Made by a program: the position numbers and the translations under genes
Assembly: GCA_964034945.1 (NCBI GenBank)
Contig: OZ035961.1
Span: forward strand, 30,158,184-30,222,183
DNA from: Chrysopilus asiliformis
Lineage: Eukaryota; Arthropoda; Insecta; Diptera; Rhagionidae
DNA length: 64,000 bases
Reading direction: 5' to 3'
Part shown: piece after piece, positions 44,485-56,907 of the stretch
How positions within the stretch are numbered: the first letter of the stretch is position 1
Layout: the number at the start of each line of letters is the position of its first letter
Notes under the pieces: generated by a model
What the model saw: only the letters and a program-made list of their open reading frames with translations
Databases searched by the model: none
What the model was told of the DNA's origin: nothing

Positions 44485-47400
44485 AGCCAATTTTTATAAA
44501 TCCAATCGGATTGCATCACTCCAATTGTCTCTGGGATGTTCGGGCCCATTAAATCAGGATTTTTCAAGTGATATTAATACCTTACTTAATATGTAAGAAA
44601 TGTATAAAATAAATTGGAACACACGTCATAGTTTACACCTTTCACAGAAAAATTCCACGAAAAACCCATTATTTATTTTCATGAATTTTTTCTAGATGTA
44701 AATTTTAATCTAAATATCAACATTTTCGCACAAAATTTTCGTAAGTTTTTGACGAACCCAATTTTAGGGAAATTGGAAAATTCATTTACAATTTTTCCGG
44801 AAAACTTGCGAGCTATTTTAATTTTCTTCTGAATTACAAAATGATACAAAACATGTGCAAATTATGAGTGAAAGAAAGTTTTCGTGTAGAAAATTTTCCA
44901 TTGTCGAAATTTCCCTCCCACAAATTAACTGTGAATTTGCTGCAGGTAAATAGTAAAAATAGTACTCCTTTTTTGTTTCCAATTCAACTGACAACACTTT
45001 ACACGTACTTGTACTTGTAGTACAAGTAAACATATTTTTTGTTTACCTGTGGCAGGTTTTTTTTCGCGAAATTTTTTAGTTTACCTTGTCCAATTTTAAT
45101 ATTTACCTGTTCTGCAAAAACTGTACACCTATTTTAGGAATACTATTGTAAAATTTACAATCTCTTAAAGCATTGCAATGCATGCCACAGGTAAACGTGT
45201 TCTATTATTGCAGGCTAACTACACTTGCTCCAAATAAATTGTTTCCCCCTTAAACTATAGAAAGTTGACATATGCCAGTTGTACGTAAACAGACATCTAA
45301 TGTAAGTAAACGTAGCCGATACTAGGTTAAATAAACCTGCAGCAGGCTTAAAACCTTTACTCCATTTCTCTCAGTGTTCCATTTGTCCGTGCATATGTCT
45401 GTCCGTTTTTTTTGCCTATCTGTTATATTGTCATTCTCTCTATATCTCCGCTTATTTATTGTGTCCGTGTATATGTCTGTCCGTTTTTTCGCCTATCTGT
45501 TGAATTGTCATTCTCTCTATATCTCCGCTTAATATTTAGCTGGAGATTTAAAACTTTGCACGAAAAGTGGCATCGCGGTTGTGAAAACTTCTAAGCTATA
45601 AATAAAACTTCTAAGCTATAAATAAAACTTCTAAAGTATAAATAAAACTTCTAAATTTAAAAAAAATAATACTATACCATCCCCGTTGAAATCTACGCAA
45701 TAAACAAACAATTTTTACCAAAAGTCGCAGAAAATTACTGCTTTCCAAACGTGTCCCAAAATAGTGACAAAAAAAATCGATGAAACATCTATTTCAAATT
45801 AATCAACAGTGAAGAAGAGGCCAATCAAATCAGTAGATACAGAATTGGTTTCGTAAATCTTTGGACAGAAAACCTGGGAGTGAAGACCCGAGCACTTTCC
45901 ATCGAATCCAATGAACGAGAAGAATTTAAATGGCAATAAATCCGGGCCATTTAATACCACACAGTCATTGTTCTTGGGGTTTCAAATCAGCAGGGGTTTG
46001 GGTAATAGAGCCATAAGGAAGTTCGTTTCTTCTTTTTATTCTTTCCGTCGAACATACCCTTATTGGATGGTATTATATCTAAACGTCCAATCTAAACGCC
46101 CAAGGACGCATGTCGAATGCTAATAGGCTTGTAGAATGAAAATAAGCGAAAATGTTAAAGAGATTTTCGCGGATTTTATACAAAGAAAAAACAAAACGAA
46201 TAAGTCCCAGCATAAAAACAAATTGTGTAAAATTTGAAAGAACAAAAAAAAAACATGGAAACTTTTTCTAATATGAAATTTTTAGTACGACCTTTTGAAA
46301 TTTAGTGCGTTATAAAATATTTAAGTAGGTTTAACAAAAAAAGGGCGGGAATTTTCAAAGTAGTGTTTTTTAAATTTTTTATTAAAGGACTTTATTAATA
46401 ATGCAGGAATACAGAGAAAAACTCCTTGGGTTTTATCAAAAAAGAACGAATAATATTTAAAATATGTTAATGTAAACATATTTTTTGTATTACATTTTTT
46501 AATTCAATTAAAATCTCTTTCAAATTGATATAAAAAATTCACATTTGAAAATTAAATTCATTTACACGCCTCGTGTTTACAATTTCAATCTAAAATCAAT
46601 CATTAATTATTTTACTTGTGTAAACCAATTACTTTAGAATGAAAAATGATTGAAAAAATATAAATTTCAGTGATTTGATACTTTCTCTAATTACATTAGT
46701 CACATGTGTATATGTGTGTTTGTGTGTGTCGAGTTTTTATCTGCCTAGAGGTGTTTTGCGTATCTTTTTTTTTTATCTAAAACATTACTGAAATGGATTT
46801 TCTGCCCTTACCTCCAATTTGTTCATACATTAATCATCTCATCCCGATAGAAATCGTTTCATTGATACACGGATGAAGGGATCACAGATCAAATTTGTCT
46901 CGGCAAAGGTATCATTAAATTGGGGATGCGAAGCTAATGTGTTCTCCGTATTACTGACGACGATGATGTTGTTGATGATGATGGCGATAATTCTATCGAT
47001 TCTTTGATACATGCGAATGCTTTTTCCATATAATACAAACGAAAATGTTTTTTAGAAATGTGGACATGATGCAAAGACCCGGACGTGACGAAAATGATTC
47101 TTCAATTTATTCCATTGGTCAGCATTTCGGCATACCCGATAGAGGGATGCTTTATAACTGAAAATACGGGGCTAATTTCACCCTCTGCAACATTAAATTG
47201 CAGATCCAATAACACTTTCATGTTGCAGTGTTCCACTTAAAGAGCTATGTGCCAGAAATAAACCTTTACGATTTTTTTTGTTTTATGACACAACCATCCC
47301 TTAAATACATTTTGCCAGAGATAAGATTGACTCTGGAATGGGAATTTTTTACTGCACACGAAATCAAGCGAAGGGATAATACACACATTTGTGCCTGACG

Positions 47401-47958
47401 TACAGGCCAACCTAAACTGATGAGACATAGCCGGAAGGGGTTTTCTAACTACATTCCTTTAATGTTATATCTATGCTTTAGGGAGAGATCAAGATTACCT
47501 GTTTTTTGAGAAATTCGTTTTGCTGTAATTTATTACGCCTATATGTTGATTTTTTAGATGGTGAAAAAGATAGTATTACATTCAAAACTAATTGCAATAA
47601 TTTTTAGCTTAATTAGAATCCAGTTGGCATAGTAATGTCCAGTTGATATCAGGCTAGTAGCTGGCGTATAAAACAAAAGTAGGAAGTTTGATGATTAGTT
47701 AAAAAAGCAGCTAACAATATTCTAGTTGTGTTCTAGCTACTGTCACCTAGCAAAGCCTAATGTCAACAGGGTATAATGTCCGAATTGTTTATAGTGTTTA
47801 GTTTACCAGTCAAAATATAAAGTAACTAAAATTTAGGTATTTTTTCCGATACGTCATAGCAGAAACTTTAAGAGATTTCAGAATTTCTGAGAAGCTGTAG
47901 CTCTAGTTTTGCCTGAGAATATAACTTTCTATTGAAATGGTTTTATGAAGACCTATAG
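44485..47958. other. No gene seen; minor tandem repeats
   Basis: Apart from the tandem repeats at 45384-45660 and short GT- and GATGATG-rich tracts near 46703-46730 and 46957-46986, nothing is supported. Confidence 0.45.
45384..45660. repeat. Two neighbouring tandem repeats (83 bp x2; 20-21 bp x4)
   Basis: A unit of about 83 bp (TGTCTGTCCGTTTTTT...CTCTCTATATCTCCGCTTA) occurs twice in 45384-45535. From about 45587, ATAAAACTTCTAAGCTATAA-type units repeat four times. Confidence 0.75.
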
Positions 47959-48201
47959 CAGGCTTGTCCAACCTGCGGCCCACGGGCCACATGCGGCCCA
48001 AGATATGTTTGCATGAGGCCCAACAAAAATTGATATATTTACAAACTTTATGAAGTTTAAATTACTTAAAATTGTTAACTAAGTTATTCTACGTTTTTTA
48101 CTAATAAGCTATATTTAGGGTTAGTATATTTTATTAGTGGCCCGATGCAACTCGTCTTCTCCCAATGTGGCCCACGAAAGCTGAAAGGTTGGACACCCCT
48201 G
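47959..48201. mobile_element. hAT MITE with CAGGCTTGTCCAACCTG start
   Basis: 243 bp with inverted ends CAGGCTTGTCCAACCT and AGGTTGGACACCCCTG. The flanks are an 8-bp near-duplication, ACCTATAG (47951-47958) and ACCTAGAG (48202-48209). GCGGCCCACGGGCC follows the end. No coding frame. Confidence 0.85.
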
Positions 48202-48553
48202 ACCTAGAGCAAACATAAATTCGTTACTAAATTCGTTTAGTCACGAAGATCTTCATTTTTTAAATCATAATAGCTATATTTGCGATTATAACTTCACCAT
48301 ACATTATCCAGTGAAGCGAACCCCAGAAATTAACTGGTACTTACTGCACTGCATTCGATATATTTTGTTTGATTGACACTGGAGACTCATGAGTCAGAGG
48401 ATAATTTATTTAGTTTTTTCCAAAATATAAGGCATTATCTCATTTCACTGTAAACAATATAAAAACTGTACTAAAAGCAAAAAAATTATTGCTTGTATTT
48501 TATTATCCAAATACAATTGCTAGATTAATAGCCTTTTTTCCCCGTCTTTGTCC

Positions 48554-48658
48554 CATCCCAAGGAGCACAAAAGGTCGTAAAGTGGTCGTAGCGACTTTAA
48601 CATCGACACTTTATGGTCGCGACGACAAATTTTTGACCTTTTGTGCTACTTGGGATGG
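48554..48658. repeat. 105-bp hairpin element
   Basis: Inverted arms CATCCCAAGGAGCACAAAAG and complement ending CTACTTGGGATGG, with a second inner pair around GTGGTCG/GGTCGCG. Either a tiny MITE or a hairpin RNA source. No target duplication settled. Confidence 0.65.
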
Positions 48659-49289
48659 AGCAATTTTTGAGGTTTTTAAGAAAAATATTCTGAAAAGACT
48701 TTACAATTTGTGAAATTTCATATGAAACTGTTTTTCGAAAAAAGATTTTGGAAAAACTAGATTTTGGAAATTACAAATGGAACTATATTTGAGAGGCGGC
48801 CCCACATATGAAAAGACAATCAAATAGTATTTTTGTAATCACGATTTTTCTCATATTTTTTTTTTAAAAAAATCTTGCTAATTATAAGTTTTAAAAAAAC
48901 TAAGAAAACAATAAAAAAAATGTCAATTTTTATCAACACAAAACTTCTCTCTACAATATTTAGTTTCGGAAAATAAAAAAATATAAAAAATAATATTTTT
49001 TCAATTATCTTGAGAATCGTTAAAGATATGTAAGAACCAGTGTTGGGGCCAGATAATTATTTTTTTATCTAGATAAAGATAAAGATAAATGCTCGTAATG
49101 TTTATCTAGATAAGATAATAGATAATGAAAATATGAAAGATAATAGATAAGATAAGATAAAAAGCCAAATTATCTAGATAATTTTTAGATAAATATTTAT
49201 TTTGACATTGCACAAAATTCAAAATTACGTACTAAAAAAAATAGCACAAAATTTTTTGCTTTTCTTGATTTCCAATTTAAATATAATAA

Positions 49290-49673
49290 TGCTACATTTA
49301 CACGAATGACAAATTTGTCATTTTTTTCTTGTCATTATGTTAATTCCCGTGTAAATGGCATAATTTTTGTAATTTTTTCTGTCAGATAATGTCAATCTCT
49401 CATAAAAGAATGAACTTGTCCATTCTTTTATGCCAGATTGTCATTCGTGCAAACGCAATATTAGTTATGACAACTTTAGTATTCAACTTTTGTCATAACT
49501 AATATTGCGTTTGTACGAATGACAATCTGGCATAAAAGAATGGACAAGTTCATTCTTTTATGAGAGATTGACATTTTCTGACAGAAAAAATTACAAAAAT
49601 TATGCCATTTACACGGGAATTAACATAATGACAAGAAAAAAATGACAAATTTGTCATTCGTGTAAATGTAGCA
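49290..49673. mobile_element. Near-perfect palindromic MITE, copy 2
   Basis: TAA flanks (49287-49289, 49674-49676). Copy A of the host hAT reads straight through (ATATAATAAGAAACG on the complementary strand), so both the insertion and the TAA duplication are demonstrated. Nearly identical to 1951-2335; the centre is reversed, as expected for opposite orientation. Confidence 0.93.
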
Positions 49674-50414
49674 TAAGAAACGAAATAATAATAAAAGAAA
49701 ACGGATAAGAAACGTTATCGTAACGTAACGAAATAACGAAATGATTTTCGGGCTTTTTATTCAAAATTACGTTATAATGAACGTTATAGAAATTCAATTC
49801 CGTTACCATAACGAAAAACGAAAAAAATATTACGTTTTTTCGTTGTTTATTAGTATTTCCTTGTTTTGTTCAGTATTATTTTTTGTGAAATTTCCCACAA
49901 AAGTTCATCAAGTATAACCCCACAGACATAAAATATAATCAAAAATATTGGAGTAGTGTTTTTAATCGTATTTTGATTCTAAATCGGATTTTGTTTTGGC
50001 CAGATTCACTCTATTTCTGGAGATACAAAAAAATTTTCTAAAAAAAATAAAACCGACTTTAAAAAAACCGAAAAGAGAAAAAAGCACTAAAAAGAAAAAA
50101 ATAATTTCAAACTATGTCCATTAATAGCGTATTTAAAATTCGGCTTTTTTGGAGTGGCGTTAAATTTACACTAAATAAAATCGTTGTAAAATTTCTATTG
50201 TCAAGTTTCGCACAAAATCAGTTTGTACATGGAGACAAAAAATAGGATAGATTTCTACAAAAAATAGTAACATATGAGACAGTGGGCTTTTTTATAGCGA
50301 TTGCTTAAAAATAGGGAATCCAATTTGGGACATAAAAGAACTTAGTTTTGGTGCTTCTAAGAGCCGTGTCTATAGTTAATCTGTTTGACAACAGAATTTT
50401 TGGAGTCGATCTTA

Positions 50415-50512
50415 GTTCTTAGTTAGCCTTAAGGGTTAGAAAGTATGTTAACGATTAGCCTTAAGGGTTAGAAAGTATGTAAACGATTAGCCTTAAGGGT
50501 TAGAAAGTATGT
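50415..50512. repeat. 32-bp tandem repeat, three copies
   Basis: TAGCCTTAAGGGTTAGAAAG followed by TATGTAAACGAT repeats three times in the loop of the fold-back. Confidence 0.85.
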
Positions 50513-50901
50513 AATTTATTTTAGTTGCAAATTTAACGCCACTCCAAAAAAGCCGAATTTTAAATACGCTATTAATGGACATAGTTTGAAATTATTTTTT
50601 TCTTTTTAGTGCTTTTTTCTCTTTTCGGTTTTTTTAAAGTCGGTTTTATTTTTTTTAGAAAATTTTTTTTTATTTCGAACGTTTTTAGTTTCAATTTTTA
50701 ATATAGGTAAAATTACAAAGGGTTTGAGGGGATAAGTCCGCAGATGAGAAATATATAAAAGAATCTTCCAGATATTGTACTGAACACAATACAAAGAATT
50801 TTACTCGATATCCCAAGCAGGGTGGGGTTTGAAGGGGTAGGTTAACACGGGGGAAATATATAAAAGAACCTTCCTTGTGCTGTACTGAACACAACGTAAA
50901 A

Positions 50902-51200
50902 ACATAACAAAAGCTATAATTGTCAATCTGGCAATTATTGAAAACCTGTATGGTGATATTGGTATCTTAATTTGAGCACTTGTACCAAAATTACACTTTG
51001 AAGTCGAACTTTCCAATCAGATTTTTTAAAATTTATTCCAATCGGATTTTGATGTATGGGAGTTTTATGTAGAATCATATTCTAAATAACTTTTGTTCTT
51101 AGACTTTTTTGATAAGATGCACCGTTTTTGAGAAATTCGGAAAAAATGTTTTCGTTTGTATGGGGGGTACACCCTCTAATGGTCCATTTTTGCCCATGAA
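50902..51200 (+). repeat. Dispersed repeat (AACAAAAGCTATAATTGTCA...), copy 2
   Basis: Matches 43526-43836 along its length at perhaps 80-85% by eye. Confidence 0.75.
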
Positions 51201-52223
51201 CGAACCGGGGTCCAACCAGGAACTTTCTCTACAACTTTCTCTTTGGGATGACCAAAATCGGTCCACCCAGTAAAAAGTTAGGCGTGAACATACATTAAAA
51301 AAAAAATATTCAGGTGGAATTGAGAACCTTTTCCTTTTTGGAAGTCGGTTAAAAATGGAAATCTTCTAAGCAAGTTTTTTGGTAGGGAAAAGATTTTCTT
51401 TTTAGTAACTCCAGAAGTAGAGCGAAATTCTATAAAAAAAATTCTATATCTTTGATATCAAAATCACGCTTTTGTGGAGACAGTTTTTTTAATGAACAAA
51501 ACTTTTGTGTGATTTTTTGTCTTTTGTATTTTTTATTGATTTTTTAACTTAATAATCACATTTTTTTCCGTTTTTATTTGTATTTTCTTTTTGCTGAGTT
51601 TTATTATTTGTTATACAATTTATTTTTATGGAAACTGAACTGAATTATGTACTTTGTGATAAACTATTATTACAGTGCGTTTTTTTGTTTTCAGTTTCAA
51701 TACAATGTGTAACGGAATAATAACATTATAACGTAACGAAATTAAGTTTTTTATCGATACAAAACGAAATAACGTCACGAAATATAAGTTTAATTTTGCT
51801 ACGTAAGGAAATTTATAACGTTATGATTTTTTATTTCGTTCATAGCCCGGTTTACACTTGGCAACAGTTACTGGCAGAACTTTTTTTTTATGGACAAGAG
51901 AAGAGAGGCGAGGGAAAGAGTGACACTTCGCTTCCTTGTCCGTAAACAAAAATTGTTGCCAAGTATAAAACTGTTCCTAAAAAAAGTTTTTAGGTTTTCA
52001 AAAGTATGCAGAAAACAATTTCGTTTCAGCATTTTTTCAGATTTAATTTTTTGATTTTCGGTGGTAACGATTATCTCTAGATAAATGGGATTTTCCTTTA
52101 TCTAGATAAGATAAAGATAACTTTTTTGGGGTGTTATCTAGATAAGATAAAGATAACATTTTTTTTTATCTAGATGATTATCTAGATAATTATTATCTAG
52201 ATAACCCCAACACTGGTAAGAAC

Positions 52224-52480
52224 CGAAAAATGAACTACACCAGGGTGTTAGGGATGAGAAAAGATTTTGATTTCCGCATGTCCGTCCGTCTGTCCGTCTG
52301 TCCGTTTGTACGTCTGTCCGTCTGTCCGCCTGTCCGCCTGTCCGTTCATTCGTTCGTGAACGTTTCGCGTAAATAGTTACGAAATAGTTACGTTTCGCGT
52401 AAATGGCTAGGCTAAGTTCTTGATCGGGCAAAATCGGACAATTCTTTCCTCCCCCCACACAATCGAAACAGTTTTTTGCA
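52224..52480 (+). repeat. Dispersed repeat with GTCCGTCTGTCC array, copy 3
   Basis: AAAATGAACTACACCAGGGT, GATTTCCGCATG, the CCGTCTGTCCG array, then AATGGCTAGGCTAAGTTCTT. The hAT copy B is inserted at its left edge. The minus-strand frame 52138-52458 is an artefact of the array. Confidence 0.7.
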
Positions 52481-52872
52481 ATTTTCTCGGAAACGGTGAG
52501 TCATATCCAAAAAATTATTAAGGTAAAATGTGTTTATAATAGAATTTTACATAACTCATCCATACATTAAAATCCAGTGGTTCGATTCTCTCCCTCTCCA
52601 TATAAATGGAATACTTTTTTCCTGCTTTCTCGAAAACTGTTCAGCGTATCGAGAAATTTATAAAGATGAAATGTGTTAAGAATATGATATTACAAAACCG
52701 TTCGATACATTAAAATCCAATCAGACCACACTTTTCCATCTCTGCTATAAAAATGGATTTTTTTTTAATAAATATTTTGGCCCCTGGCAATTGTAGCTTT
52801 TCTTATGTTTTTTCATTCATTTTTTCCCAAAAGCGCACAATTTTCGAGAAATTTTCAAAAAACGGTATTTAA

Positions 52873-53094
52873 CACGTTCGTCACATTTGCTTTTTCAACT
52901 TTTTTTACATTTGGACATCGTGTACCACGGGTGGACTGGTGGGTGGGTGGGTGGATTTAGACTTCGCACTGATATACTTCTTGATAATTTAGAAATAAAA
53001 ATTTACGTCCACAAAAAAACTACCGCACTATTTACTCGCGCGGTTTTAAAAAACTGTACATGTACCACCAGTGGTACACGATGTCACAAACGTG
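52873..53094. mobile_element. piggyBac-like MITE (CACGTTCGTCAC ends)
   Basis: TTAA flanks (52869-52872, 53095-53098). Inner inverted blocks CATCGTGTACCAC and GTGGTACACGATG reinforce the fold. 222 bp, non-coding. Confidence 0.8.
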
Positions 53095-53149
53095 TTAAAA
53101 AAAATTGTATGGGAGGTACCCGTTATAGTTACCGTTACTTGTCCAAAAG

Positions 53150-53370
53150 TTGATGGAAAACTACGATTTTTGTAAAACTTATTTACGAAAAAAATCAAAT
53201 CGCAAGGTCATCGCGTTATCTACAACGGACTGACAAATGCTCGGACATCCTCATGATTTTACCTGAAACGGATTTCGTACTGACCAGATTTTTTTTGTAT
53301 CTGCCCCGTTGTCGAGTCTGTCTCCGTCATGAGTACAATACTTTCCCTTCACAGAAGAGGGACGTAAAAA
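53150..53370 (-). repeat. Dispersed repeat, inverted relative of 10378-10640
   Basis: CTACGATTTTTGTAAAACTT, CGGACATCCTCATGATTTTA and CTGTCTCCGTCATGAGTACA align with the reverse complement of the 10.4 kb copy. Confidence 0.5.
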
Positions 53371-56300
53371 TTTGGTGAAAATCGTCTAATATAAAATACG
53401 GCCTTGCACTAGCATCAGATGTTCACAGAAACTTTTTCCCCTTTCCTTATAAGGAAGTAAATCAGCTGAAAAATAATAACAGGCGCGTGGCTATTTTACT
53501 TTTCTTATAAAATATTGTAGGGTGTCTTATGATTATATTGCACTTGTAAGACCCGTATAACCACATGGATTCCAAAATAACACCACCGGAACGAATGCGA
53601 CATTATTTAGTTGCAAATGTGCGGCACATTAAACACCAGCCAACAAGTCACCCCTTCGGCCAGATAATTTATCATCATAGCACTAAAAAGGGAATAACAG
53701 ACATTTACCAGATGGGGATTTAATAGCATTATCATTGCAATAGTGAAAACATAAGCATAAATCGCGATAAATAGCTGAAAATATCACCAATAAGATAAAT
53801 GAATGGAGTTCTTTTGCTTCATGGCCAGATGGGGTGGAAAATGACTTAACGATCTGAGAAAATCCTCGAAAAGCATTCCATAAGAATCATAAATGAAAAC
53901 GAATAAAACTTTGTATATTTTTGGATAACAATTAAAGTTTAATAGTCAATAGATTATACATTTTTTTTTTCTTTCATGTTTCTTTTGTTAATAACATTGG
54001 GATCTTTGATTCTTTTACTCATTTTCATACTTATGATTTTCTTTTATATCTTTTTTTTTTTGCTTTGTTTGTAAAGTTTTGCTATAATATTTTGTATAAT
54101 AAAACAATAAAGTTTTTGCTATTATTTTCCTTGAAACTTTTATCAACATTAAAAATTTAAACGAAGTTTTATAGTTCACAAATTGAAATTTTTTAGGGGT
54201 TTACATATAACTTTTAACTATTTAAATATTGTTAATTGTATTTTTTATGTGATTATTTTTTGTTTTTTTGTTTAATTTCGTTTATTTTCAACCCAGCTTT
54301 GAATAACTTTTGATAGTTTAGATATATAGAAGGATTTCTTATAAATTAAACGGTCTTTTATTTAAATAATAACAATAAGTGAAGTCAATGAATTTTTGAG
54401 ATAACTTTACAATTATTACATAAACAGTACTTTATGTTTTTCTTTTCTTTTTATTAATTTGTAACACATCTAAAACTACATTTACTGTTATTTTTTTACT
54501 ACTTTCTTAAACTATTTTTTTATCGGTATGTTAGATTTTTCATTTTTTTTAGTTATCATCAGTTTAAAATGAGTATGTTCATATATTTGTTAGCATTATA
54601 ATTTAAGTTTGTTTTTTTTTTTAAATTAAATTAATTATTTTATTTATTACACATTGCCGGCACCGTTATTTTTAAATAGAACAATTAATCCTAGATCGAG
54701 TCCTATTTGGTTCCGTTTTGAAACGAATTTTCACTAAATATGCAGAGATTATGCTGTGATTTATGTTTTCACGTTAAATCTATTTTCATGATGATTTTTT
54801 TACTGTGAACCATATGTATAACAACTGTGGTGGTTATTATTTTCTATGCAGATATTTTAATAATAACACTATCTTAATTAATAATACTAGATCTATGTTA
54901 TCTGTACACGTATGGAATTAATTGTAATTCAAATTAAAATTTGACGCGTTTTCCATTAGCCAAACTTCAAAAATTAAAACTTTCGGGATTTCTTTCTATA
55001 ATTTCGACCAAATAGTACATGTTACGGGATTTTTTCTTTTAAATTTATCTTTAGCGCACGAATTACCATTTGTTTATATTTGTTTTCTTAAGTTTAATAA
55101 TAACTCTTAAAATATTATTCACAATCTTAATCACAAGCAAGATAAAGTTAAAGTTTATATTCATTTTTATATTAGTTAATATTTTTATATACTATTTTAT
55201 TTTAATTATTCTTTCATTTGTTACCAGTTCATGTATTAGCGCACGCTTTGTTAATAATGGTATAAATACGATTCCTTCAAGTTTTTACTGCTTATTAGTT
55301 ATTTGATAGTAAGTTAGTGGAATGAGTTTTTTTTTACAAAATGAGATCCTTTTGAAAAGGCTTGATGATTTATACAAATTTACATAATTAAAATATCTTA
55401 CAAAAATTGAAATAAAAATCAAGGTAACCTGTATAATTTCACTTACAAAAAACCGGTATTGCAAAAATCTGAAGCTACACACACATAGTTGGAAAGAATT
55501 TGAAAAATGTGCAGAGTCTAAATGAGACTTGCAAATTACAAATACACAATCACTAAAACAAAGATATTCGAACAAAAAAAAAAACCGGATTTTGCGGCCC
55601 TTTCTTGCCAAAACTAGGAAAAATATGAACCGCCGAATGTAATTTGACCAAACACAGTTTACTACTCTATCTTTGGCGAAAATCCACAGAAAAGAGCAAT
55701 GGAAATTAGCAAGGATATTTTCAAAAAAAGTCAAAAATTCCAAAAAGCCATTTTAAAAAAAAAAAAAAATTTAATAAGGTAAATAAAAAAACGTCCGTAC
55801 TGTTGCTCATTATTTGTATTTTTTTTAAGTACAATCAAAGTTTCCACGAGTGAACACCTGCTCTAATGAACTGGACTATATTTACTACGTTATAGAGTGG
55901 ACAACCGTATTAACAACTCTCAGATTTTTTTATTTTTTCATTTTTTTAGAATATTGTGGCAATTATTTAACAAAAATTTATTATTAAATTGAAAAACAGT
56001 AACCATTGTAATGCGGTCTCCTTTTGTTGGCTTAAACCGGCGATACAGTGTGCGTTAGATTTAGTGAACATATAATATAGTAAACTCTTGATATATTGAA
56101 CTAAATTGGCTGCACAAAAAACTTAAAAACTCTGTACCCCAGAGGTAAACTGTCGTAACTGTCAAAACCGCGATTTTGGGGTTATTGTTGTAACTACATT
56201 GTGGGGACGTATATATTATATCAACAAATATTTTGTTTAAACAATGTCCTAAAATAAAATAAACTACAAAAGTTTCAAATAATTACCGAAAATCATACAC

Positions 56301-56606
56301 AATAAAAAGTTTGCAATTCCGAACTAAAAATGGCTCTCCTGTAATTTGCAAAATGTCAGTTACGACAGTTTACCTCTGGGGTACAGAACTATATTTTCTA
56401 GTGCCTGACGAAGTGAAAAAAATGAAATGAAAAAATAATTGCATCCTGATAAATATGTACTTATATGTCTAAGACAAGAATTTGCAAGTGGGTCATAGAT
56501 ATTTTTTGAGAAAAAATCAATTACCACAGGAAGCTCTTCAATTGACATATTAAATTTGTATGCTTGCCATGATTTCGGATATAAGACCATATGGTAGTTC
56601 TAATTG
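53371..56606. other. Very AT-rich intron-like DNA, no gene seen
   Basis: 53900-55300 is strongly AT-rich with T-runs. The frames at 55070-55306 and 55285-55743 are low-complexity Phe/Ile/Lys-rich strings, not proteins. At 56131-56160 and 56357-56390 GTACCCCAGAGGTAAACTG and its complement bracket about 260 bp, a possible further inverted-repeat element. Confidence 0.45.
56131..56390. repeat. Inverted-repeat unit, CTGTACCCCAGAGGTAAACT ends
   Basis: CTGTACCCCAGAGGTAAACT plus GTCGTAACTG on the left match the complement CAGTTACGAC...AGTTTACCTCTGGGGTACAG on the right. Likely a MITE; flanking duplication not settled. Confidence 0.65.
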
Positions 56607-56696
56607 GGAGTGATATTCCGTAACTTGTTTCAAGCGTTTGTTTTGAGTTAGAATAAATAGTGGTATTCGCTACCTCTGTTTCGCCCTGTCATTTAA

Positions 56697-56904
56697 CCCT
56701 TTGTTCACCGTCGCGTCGGTACTTTTAAGTACCACCAACTTTAAATCTTTATATTTTTTGCTTATCCAATAGTATTAACATTCTATATAACCCTTCCATA
56801 AAATTAGTTCATGTCTTTTTTTTTAAATGCTTTCTGGAACCATTTCCAATGAAAAAAGTCATGGTTATTGATTTATTGTTGTTCACTTCCTTGTCCACAA
56901 AGGG
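56697..56904. mobile_element. piggyBac-like MITE (CCCTTTGT ends)
   Basis: TTAA flanks (56693-56696, 56905-56908). Inverted ends CCCTTTGTTCAC and CCACAAAGGG. 208 bp. Its target TTAA straddles the edge of the neighbouring element. Confidence 0.8.
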
Positions 56905-56907
56905 TTA

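Larger units (their letters stand above)
50032..51355. mobile_element. 1.3 kb composite insertion in hAT copy B, retroelement-tail-like
   Basis: Absent from copy A, where GATACAAAAA is followed directly by TGGAAATC. Left part 50033-50670 is a fold-back with arms of about 135 bp and a loop holding 32-bp tandem repeats. Right part shares the dispersed repeat of 43526-43836 and ends TTTTTGGAAGTCGGTTAAAA, a tail also seen at about 23205-23230. Probably RTE-type non-LTR 3' sequence; no reverse transcriptase present. Confidence 0.65.
49038..52215 (-). mobile_element. Non-autonomous hAT-like element, copy B (with insertions)
   Basis: Flanked by the perfect 8-bp duplication GTAAGAAC (49030-49037, 52216-52223). 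The same sequence as copy A (17644-20027) in inverse orientation. It carries the palindromic MITE (49290-49673) and a 1.3 kb insertion (50032-51355), and lacks the mariner relic of copy A. Its own length is about 1.46 kb. Confidence 0.92.

Noticed and set aside
45240..45365. Repeated GTAAAC/ACAGGTAAAC motifs as possible splice or telomere repeats
   Set aside because: Irregular spacing and no defined unit.
52571..52590. GTGGTTCGATTCTC resembling a tRNA B box
   Set aside because: No A box, no cloverleaf and no acceptor stem around it.
55285..55743. 152-codon minus-strand frame with Phe-rich hydrophobic stretches
   Set aside because: Composition follows the AT-rich DNA; no domain, no membrane-protein pattern resembling VAChT.
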